A stretch of 11,527 nucleotides of DNA from Dinochytrium kinnereticum (Eukaryota; Chytridiomycota; Chytridiomycetes; Chytridiales; Chytridiaceae), in the NCBI GenBank assembly GCA_027604005.1, contig JADGJT010000525.1:1-11527 (forward strand), written 5' to 3'. Of this stretch, positions 1 through 7,753 are shown piece after piece. The translations under genes were made by a program, and so were the position numbers. The notes below the pieces were generated by a model. It was not told where the DNA came from, did not search any database, and was given only the letters and a program-made list of their open reading frames with translations. The number at the start of each line of letters is the position of its first letter. The stretch's first letter is position 1.

Positions 1-3000
1 GTCGAAAAAACTCGATCAACAGCAACCATCATCGTTTGAGATGAGAAATCAGCGATGAGCCGTTCTAGCGCTGGAGACGGGCGGAACGACGCTGCTGCGG
101 ATGTGGAGGAAAGAATGTGGTCTTCCGGGGAGATTCGGGAAGTCGTGGACGACCGGCTTGAGGCAACGGCGGTTGAGGATGTAGAGGTCGTGGAGGAGCC
201 GAAGAAGCTGTAGGAGGATGGAGGGGTGTCTGTGCTTTTTCGCGAGGCTGCGTCGGAGCGCCTTGAGAGGGATGCGAAGGGATCGATACCGTTTGCTTTG
301 TTACCGATGAGTTGGAGACGTTCCATAAGGCTGATTATTTTAAGGATGTGGACCCAGGAGGATTCGAGATATTCGCCAAGGCTTTACATTAAAGTGACAA
401 GAAAAGAGTCGGGTGATTAGATACAAAAAGAGGAAGAAAAAGAAGCAGAAGAAAAAAGAAATAAAACGGGAAGCTCACGTATTAGCCAAAGCCACTAAAG
501 TCTTAATAACCTTCACATTCTTCCACCTCATCTCCCCCAAATGACTCAACCCCGTCAACCGACTCAAACTCGTAACAAAAGCATCCCTCTCCGTCTCCAA
601 CCCAAACACCGCCGCAATCCGAACACTCCCAGCGAACCCCTGCAAACACAGATCATAAATCTTTGGCTCCTTCCCCAACTCTGTCGAATCTTCCTCCACA
701 TCGTCCACAGCTGATTCAAAGAGAAGCGAAAAAACAGCCATAAGGGCCCAAGATGCGCTCGCGAACATCGGGCGGGCGAGGTCCGGGAGTGTTGCTGTGC
801 GGAAGGGGGTCGTGGTGGTGCGGTTTGAGGTCGCGGATTTGATGAGTTGGGCGGATTTTTTTTGGATGTGGGCGGCTTCCTTCTTGTAGAGATCTAATCT
901 CTGCCTCTCGCTTAGGTTGCCGGCTCCCCAGCTGAAAGTAAAAGATGGATGAGCCCAATAATGGGATTAAGAAAGGTGAAGGGGAGGCTTACCCAATAGC
1001 AAGACGGGCAAATTGCCCAGCATGCTCCTCCTCCATGATAATCTCGTTCTTCTGAATTTCATCAAAGATGCCACCCAAAAACGCTTCGGGGAGGTCCGCG
1101 TTGTCGTTAATGCCCCTGCAGACGTTACTCACACATCGTAGCAAACTTTACAAACCTATTATTTATCACAAACGCCGACCTATCCATGCGATTCTTGATA
1201 TCTGGGTTATGCTGATCCGTGTTGAGCATGATAACGGAGAAGGCGAGAACGTAGGCGGTGTCGGCTTTCGCAAAAATGCCAGGGTTTGTCTCGCAATATC
1301 GGTCCGCAAATTTCTCCATGATTCGGTCAATCTGAATTCCATTCCAAGAATGATTAGTGTTATCACTGCATACATAAACACAGAGAGTCATAGACAGATG
1401 TGTTATAAGGGCACTCCTCGAAGGGGAAGAAGTGTTGAATCAAATAAGCAAACCTTCTGAGCTTCTCCAGGCAATCTGAATCCTTGCAAAAACCCTCTCA
1501 AAGCAGGCACAAACTCAACCCCTCCAAACTCCATCAAATCCACAAAGGCGTGCATGACCCTCACACACCTCGCATCACCATCCCCCAGATAATCCCCAAC
1601 AGCCGCCTTGTTCAACCCCTGAGTGGTCATCAAAAATTTGGCAATGGACTCATCCGTATCCTCAACAAACCCATTCTCAACAAGAAACTTGATGCCTTTA
1701 AGGGGTTTCTGGTCAAAAAGCTTTAGGCCTTGTCGAAGTTGTGTTTTCCGCGTGACGATCTCTTCGGCTGTTGCTGTGTCGGTTGATGAGGAGAGAAGAG
1801 AGGGAAGGGAGGGGTGGGAGATTGATAAGGGGTCTTGGGAGTTTGAGGCGGACGAGTAAAGTGAGGATTGCATTGTGACGCTGTGGAGAGGTTTACGATT
1901 GTTCACAACAACAGAGGATTGAGCTCCAGGTGCCAACGCGTCCAAGAACGACTTGGTCATCATCTCCATCGACGCATTCGCACTTTTCGCCGGAACACCC
2001 AACAACCCTCCTCCACTTGGCACAGGCGATCCAGCGGCAGCCTCCCCAACAACAGGCGTATCCCCCGGCGTATCAACAACATGCAACTTCCCCTTCCCCG
2101 CCACCCCCTCTCCACTCCACTCCACCAAAGAATTAACAATAGCAACAAGACAACACAACCCCCTCAACCTCAACCTCCGATCCTGAGCTCTCCCCACCTC
2201 CGCTCGTCCATCCAAGCCCGCGTATCCCATCAAGGTCATGGGAGGGGCAGCAACAGTTGATTCTTTGCCTTGAGCCACGCGGGCGCAGACGGATACGATG
2301 CGCTCAAAGATGGAGACAGCGGAGAGGTCACAGTCGTAGTTTAGGTAGAGGTCTACGAGGGTTTGCGGGTTTTCGCAGATTTTGAGTAGGGATTGAAGGA
2401 CGAGGGATTTTTGTTTGTAGGTCGAGTTGTTCATTTCTAGGATGTGCAGGTAGACGGTGTTGAGGAGGACCTTTGGTGTTTTAAAGAGTTAGTTTTGAGA
2501 GTGGGTTATGTTTTTTTGCAAGGGCATGAAGTTGATCTGTCTCCGGCATAATGCCGAGCAAAGAAAAAAACACGCTCATGCAAGTTTCCTAGCCGCTACG
2601 AAACGATAACTCTGCGTCTCCGTAGACTATAGGGGACAGGACCAGAAGAATCACCCACTATCCTGTCTCCAGCAAACCACAGACAACTGGGGGCAAAAAA
2701 AAAACATGCACAGAAAAAATCCAAAAACAAAACCCGAAAAAGACTGACCTCAACCTCCGTCTTCAACCTCGCCCTAAAACACCCAACAAGCATCAAAAAG
2801 ATCGAAAGCGCCAACTCAAACAACAACGGATTCATCGTAAAGCTGTTCCTCATAACCCCCGCACAAAGATGCACCCTGATAACCTCAACAAACAGCTCAT
2901 CCCCCATCAAAACCGGTCCACCATTATTCAAGATCGACAAAATCAACTCCAGCGCCACAATCCGAGCCTTCACAGTGGTCGGGGAGAGATCGTCGGATGG

Positions 3001-4841
3001 AAGGGTCGGCGCTGGGGTGGATGCTAGTGGAAGGTTTGGGGTCGGTGTTGTGGAATCGCTTTGGGTGGAGAGCCGGCAGAGGAGGCGGAAGATGAGGAAC
3101 ACGTCTTTGCGGAGGAGTTCGTTGTAGTAGGCTATGGTTGGGTCGTAGGGGTTTGGAGTGGGGGCTTCAATGGGGATTTGGGTGGTGGTTTGTGGGGGCA
3201 GTGGGGGAAGAGATGTTGGTTGGGCTGAGGAGGTAGATGAAAGGTCTGGGTCTTGAGAGGAGGAGGCCTCGTCTTCTACGGATGATATGGGTTCCTTTTG
3301 AGACGTGGTGGAATCCTTTTCGGCATCTGCTAGGGTCTCATTTGTGCTTGAAGTTTCGACGTTATCGACCACCACGACACTCTCCTCCTCACTCTTCTGC
3401 GGGCTTTCCTCAACGACTTTATCCAAACTCTCCTCCCCACTCTTCACCTCACTCTTCTCACCATTCTCCTCCCCACTCTTCACCTCACTCTTCTCACCAT
3501 TCTCCTCCCCACTCTTCACCCCACTCTTCTCACCATTCTCCTCCCCACCCTTCCCAACACCTCTCCTCAATCCATCCCCGCCATCAACCATCCCCCCACT
3601 CCTCGCCAAAACCTCCGAATACCTCTCCATGCGACTCACAATCAAATTCACCATCTGAGTCAACGAAGCCTTCGCCGTGACCTGATTGATGTGCGATTTG
3701 GAGTGCACGTGAATGTTGAAACACGTTTGGATCACCTTCAACAGTGACACTCCATGGACCTCGCAGGCTGTTGACGTGATGCTTGTCAGGAGGACTTTGA
3801 TCACTTGGAGTTGGACCGTGTCGTCTTGGGGGGAGCCGGTGAAGGCTGTGCAGACTGTGTGGATTAGGTCGTCTATAAGGAAGTGGGGGGTTGGGGGGTG
3901 GCTTTCCGATGGGCGGCTGGGGTGGCTGGGACGTCGGTCTTGGGGTGGTTGGGTTGGGGAGGGGGCTGGATGGAGAAGAGAAGGGGGGTTAGGTTGTATT
4001 TCGCGGGGTCTGCTAATAAACGCGAAAGCAATCCGTTTCTGAAGGCGTCGTTGATATATGCTTATAAAGATCTTCGAGACGCGACATTGAGCATGTTCAG
4101 CCTAACCCTCACAAAACGCGAAGTAAAGTGGCAAAATCCAACTCTACAACTGACTAGAACCGACAACACCACCTGCACCAAACGAAAGCAAAAAGAGAAA
4201 AGAAAGGGGGAAGGGAGAAACGAAAAACACCTACCTCCCCCCAAACTCAACTCAGACCCCTGCCGACTACCAACACCGGTGGGCGAAGACGCATCCAGCC
4301 CCCCAAAATCATGTCCACCTCCTACCCCATCTCCCTGTGCAGCTGGCTTCCCCCTCATAGCCGCCGCAACCAACCCTGTCAGCCCACCACCACTCCCGAG
4401 ATTCGTTGACGGCGATGCGGTTGGGATGGATCCTGACAATGGTGGGGAGGAGAGTGGGAGTGCGCCGCGAAGGATCTTGTGCGCGATGAGCTTTTGGAGA
4501 GCGTCTAAAGACGTTTCGCGGATCTTGGGGGGAAGTGTGGGCGCGGTTGAGAGACGGAATGGGGTGTAGAACTGGTCGGCGCTGGGGGGGTTGATAAGTT
4601 TTTTTTTGTGTTGGAGTTAGGAAAGGGATGTGTGGAGTTTGGCTTTTTGTGTGGGGGTTTACCAGATGTCGGTGTTGGGGTTCCCTCCCTTTGAGAGAAC
4701 CTTATCTTTCTCTTCCGAGAGCTGCTCCATGGCGGCTGTGATGGACTCCCGAAGCTCTTTGATGGGTTTTGAGGAGCCGTAGGAGGATCCTGACGTCTCG
4801 ACAAGGAGCTTGTCCAGACATGATTTGATGAGATCCGCCAT
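1..4841 (-). CDS. SEC7: Sec7/BIG-family ARF guanine-nucleotide exchange factor, C-terminus beyond left edge
   Basis: Large Golgi ARF-GEF of the Sec7p/BIG1-BIG2 type, which by family knowledge catalyses GDP/GTP exchange on ARF GTPases at the trans-Golgi. Exons I infer: 4841-4663, 4581-4235, 3965-2749, 2470-1454, 1331-1156, 1115-993, 931-479 and 381-1. All junctions are GT-AG and phase-consistent, giving about 1,297 codons; family members are usually 1,800-2,000 aa, so the HDS region is partly missing. The N-terminal DCB region starts [13 protein letters not shown]. The HUS box NYDCD is at about residues 625-629. The Sec7 domain spans about 817-1012, with FRLPGEAQK holding the catalytic glutamic finger (about Glu917) and the second motif MLNTDQHNP in exon 5. 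After it come [14 protein letters not shown] and [14 protein letters not shown], matching the HDS1 region, then [12 protein letters not shown] at the edge. An acidic, Ser/Lys-rich low-complexity insertion occupies about residues 305-450. The ATG at 4841 fits the DCB start. The family call is very sure; individual junctions are inferred. Confidence 0.95.
817..1860 (-). other. Catalytic Sec7 domain region of the ARF-GEF, split by short introns
   Basis: The catalytic domain is spread over the 3' end of exon 4 and exons 5-6. Exon 4 ends in RLPGEAQK, which carries the glutamic finger. A 122-bp intron (1332-1453, donor gtttgc, acceptor attcag, phase 0) then leads to [21 protein letters not shown] 40-bp intron (1116-1155) splits the Arg codon of NNRG, and exon 6 reads [20 protein letters not shown]. 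All conserved Sec7 signature elements that I know are present, so the exchange domain looks intact. Confidence 0.85.
3431..3547 (-). repeat. 36-bp tandem repeat in SEC7 exon 3, about 3.2 copies
   Basis: Unit starts fall at 3431, 3467, 3503 and 3539, an exact 36-bp spacing. On the coding strand the units encode a 12-residue repeat, [12 protein letters not shown], with one SGV variant, at about residues 315-350. The unit is a multiple of three, so copy-number change keeps the frame. The repeat sits in the low-complexity insertion between the conserved DCB/HUS blocks ending [11 protein letters not shown] and starting [12 protein letters not shown]. Confidence 0.92.
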
Positions 4842-5039
4842 CGTTGAGGTCCGGCCGTCTCGTTCTTGGTCTCAAGCGATCCTTCCCTGTCGTTTCAGGC
4901 CACCCCTTCCCGTTCTCTGGCGAGCTCGTTGTGGGTTGGATGGATGGATGGGGGTTCAGAAGGCTTTAATTTTCTGGGTCTTTTGCGCGTGCAAGATTTT
5001 TGTGTTGGCAGTTGGACGACCTCCTGCGATACGCTGACG
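4842..5039. promoter_or_regulatory. Divergent promoter between SEC7 and the ZIP transporter
   Basis: The ATG codons of the two oppositely oriented genes are 198 bp apart, so both promoters and both 5' UTRs must lie here or overlap the coding regions. I see no clear TATA box and no yeast-type zinc-response element. A GGAT-type microrepeat lies at about 4937-4950. The frame upstream of the ZIP ATG is open but has no ATG, so I treat it as non-coding. Confidence 0.6.
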
Positions 5040-6520
5040 ATGATGATGGGTGAGGATGGACTCGCGTCAACGTCTTCTTCTCTGTCCTCTGCGGCGACGG
5101 CCTCTGCGCTCCTCCCGCTCGCCTTGAGCTTCACGGCTGGGTTCGGCACCTTCATCGGCGGGTGTCTCCTGCTCCTTCTTCTCCCCAAAGCACCCACATC
5201 AACATTCTCCCTCCTGCCCCTCCACCATCACCACGCTAAAGAGGACGACGATGACGACACCCGCTATGAAGACTCAACGCATCACCTTATCCACCCAACG
5301 CTGTTTGGCAGACTTCAGGCGACGGCGGCGGGGGTCATGCTGTTGCTGTCGCTGAATCTTGTGGTGGAGTCGGTGGGGGTTGTTGGGGTCTTCATGACTG
5401 GGGTGTTTTGTGTGGTTGGGTTTGTGGTTATGTTTTTGATTGAGAGGTTTGTGCCGCATGGGAAGGGGGAGGTGGGGAGTGGGAGGGAGGAGCGTGGGGT
5501 GCCTTGGTATGCCTGGTGGTTTGGAGATGGGAAGGCGGTGAGTTTGGTCGTTTTTTGTGTGGTTTTCGTTTATTGGTAGACGCGGTTACAGGTTCTGGGG
5601 ATTGTTTTTTTTGTTGTTGTTGTTGTTGTTTTTCAGTAGTTAGCGTTAGTCCCTCCTTTTTGTCTTGTTTTCTTTGTGTTGGTGTCGGGTTCTGTTAAAG
5701 GCCATTTGATAGCCTGAGCCATCGGCGCATGATACACCTTCATATTAACTGGCTATTTTCTTTCAATTCCAATACTAAAAGCCTCTTTCTACTTCCTTTC
5801 TCCATCTTCCAGACAGGTAGTAGCGAACTTGTTAGAACCAGCTTTGTGACTTACCTTGGTCTCGCTTTACATAATCTTCCCGAGGGGGTATCCGTCGCTG
5901 TGACGACCGCATCAGACTTGAAGCTTGGCGTGTCGATCTGCGTTGCCATCATGCTACATAATGTTTTAGGTGGGTTTTTTTTGGCTTGTTTTTTCCTTTC
6001 CTTTTCCTTTTTTTTTCTTTTTTGGAACAGCGTTTGATTTCTCGGTTACTTTCAACCTGTTTCGGTCAGTTTATCCTTTATTCGCTTCTTGATACCTTTT
6101 TTTTTTTCACTTTATATATATATTTGTATATGTATACAAAATAAAAAAGAGGGCATGGTCGTCTCCCTCCCCCTCTACGTCTCCACCCGCGGCTCCATCC
6201 CACAAATCCTCCTCCTCACCTTCCTCAATGGTCTCATGGAACCCCTCGGCGTCCTCATAGCCTGGTCATTAGGCCTCGGCCGATTCCTCGACACCGTCGC
6301 CAGGGTTCACGCTGTTCTCTCTGTCGTTGCGGGGGTGATGGCTTGCATTGCCTTTGTCGAGCTCCTGCCTGGCGCGTTGGAGTGGATTCTGAGGGGTGGG
6401 GGACGGGGGATGTCGCGACGGATGGGGATTGTGAGAGTTTGGGTGTGGGTTGCAGTAGGGATGGGGTTTGGATGGGCGGTTTTGGGTGTTTCGGAGTGGG
6501 TGATGGGGGGGGTTGTGTGA
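5040..6520 (+). CDS. ZIP-family (SLC39/ZupT-like) zinc or divalent-metal transporter
   Basis: Membrane transporter predicted to move Zn2+ or a similar divalent metal into the cytosol. Exons I infer: 5040-5537, 5813-5969 and 6150-6520, with GT-AG introns of 275 and 180 bp, giving 341 aa. The first ATG of an ATG triplet run (MMMGEDG) is the start. TM1 (LLPLALSFTAGFGTFIGG) is followed by a short His/Asp-rich loop with HHHH at 62-65 and DDDDD at about 69-73, the variable metal-binding loop typical of the family. TM2 and TM3 follow (VMLLLSLNLVVESV onward). TM4 carries HNLPEG (186-191) and TM5 carries HNVLEG (215-220), the paired metal-site motifs; the second has Leu in place of the usual Pro. TM6 contains NGLMEPLG, another ZIP hallmark. 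Small size and motifs resemble ZupT/GufA and fungal vacuolar Zrt3-type members; I cannot tell which, nor whether it sits in the plasma membrane or an organelle. SEC7 lies divergently upstream. Confidence 0.88.
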
Positions 6521-7187
6521 GGATGTGTGTGGATCTTTTTGTAGTGTGATTCTTATCGTTTATCCGTATTGGATATGTGACTCGAGCTGTGCTGTATTTA
6601 TTATTAGGCCTGGTTTTTCCTTCTTTTTTTTATATATTGTGAATAGCACTTTATGAACTTTGTGTATTTTGATATTCTCCAAGATATGATTACGAGAGAT
6701 TGCCATGTTCATACATAAAATGGCTTGGCAGCAAGTTGTGCCCTAACAGCCAAGGAGCTTAGGTACTTTTATGCCTTCGTTTGTGTTTTTCTTTCCCCCA
6801 TTTTCATTTCATTTCATTTTTTTTTATTTTATTTTATTATTTTTATTGTAATGTGTTTTCTTTCTGTTTCTGTTTTGAGCCAAGGGACGGTTGGACTCAG
6901 CACTTTAAAAAGCGGTCTATCTTATATCAACCATCCCGAAGGAGAAGCGCGATGGGATGTGATGGTTGACCGCCAAGGTCATGAATTCAAACAAGCAAAT
7001 GGAGAGAGGAATGGTTTTTGGATGAATCAAGTCTGTTTCACTTTAGACGTCTGATGTTTTGAAAATCAAGGATGAATGGGGTTGAGCACCTCTTCTAATA
7101 TGTATGTTGAATCAGTATGTTGTGTTTTAGCTTTGAGGCTCAAACTTCAGCAGCTGTGTTTTAACTTCAGGCAGGGTGTTTGAAGGA

Positions 7188-7271
7188 AATAAAATGATAA
7201 TAAATAATAATAATAAAATGGGGAGGTCCCCATTCTGTTTGGCTGATGAAATAAATAAATAAATAATAAAT
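7188..7271. repeat. AAT/AAAT simple repeats flanking an 18-bp inverted repeat
   Basis: Degenerate AAT/AAAT tracts lie at 7188-7218 and 7247-7271. Between them, 7217-7224 (AATGGGGA) and 7227-7234 (TCCCCATT) are perfect inverted copies separated by GG. An AT-rich setting with a GC-rich palindrome could extrude as a small cruciform. No function can be read from the sequence. Confidence 0.75.
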
Positions 7272-7519
7272 GAAGGTTGAGCGAGGCATGTGAGCTCACA
7301 AGGCGCCGCAATGGCTGGAATGTCTGCGCCATTCGTGCTCTGCATTGGCGAGTGGGACGTTGTGCCACCTGGGGAGACAGGTGCTACCATTGTCACACGC
7401 ACTGGCCAATCACATCTTTTCTGCGCTTTTAATTGTGGCACTGATGCACCACCGAATTTTTACCGCTTGCCTCTGTTTGCTGGCTGCCTTCACTGCCAAT
7501 AAGAGAACACCTCCTCACC

Positions 7520-7753
7520 CCACCCATCTCCTTTTCTCTTCTCACCTCCCTCCCTCCCCTCGCTTGCTGTTGCTGCCCCATTCTGCTTGCTCGCTCTTGC
7601 TGAGGACGGACTCGCCTGAGCACCACCGCCCACCCTGCTGCTGCATCTGACCAGCTAGCTTATAGACAGGCGACAGAAGAGGAATCCTCTCCACCTCCAC
7701 CACACACACCGCTCCCTCGCCTTTGCACACTGCACACACCTGCACTGCCCACC
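7520..7753 (+). promoter_or_regulatory. Pyrimidine-rich promoter/5' UTR of the Frizzled-like gene
   Basis: A run of CT-rich and then CAC-rich sequence directly precedes the start codon, which sits in a good eukaryotic start context (CCCACCATGA). CT-rich leaders are common at fungal transcription starts. The exact start site cannot be placed from sequence. Confidence 0.4.

Larger units (their letters stand above)
6521..7753. other. Intergenic region between the ZIP gene and the Frizzled-like gene, no gene supported
   Basis: The first 150-200 bp look like the ZIP 3' UTR, T-rich with TATTTATTATTA at about 6595. Open frames around 6725-7054 lack an ATG start, run through T-rich sequence and resemble nothing I know. 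AT-rich simple repeats flank a short inverted repeat at about 7188-7271. The last 250 bp before the receptor ATG are strongly pyrimidine-rich (CT then CAC-rich), consistent with a promoter and 5' UTR. I see no tRNA or other RNA gene. Confidence 0.6.

Noticed and set aside
3881..3900. Frameshift in SEC7 at two C6 runs
   Set aside because: A phase-1 splice from 4234 to 3966 keeps the conserved frame without any frameshift.
4866..5039. In-frame upstream extension of the ZIP protein
   Set aside because: It has no ATG (it would need TTG) and would leave only about 25 bp to the SEC7 start; it does not resemble a signal peptide or ZIP N-terminus.
6725..7054. Open frame of about 109 codons on the plus strand
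   Set aside because: Non-ATG start, T-rich hydrophobic middle caused by base composition, no recognisable similarity.
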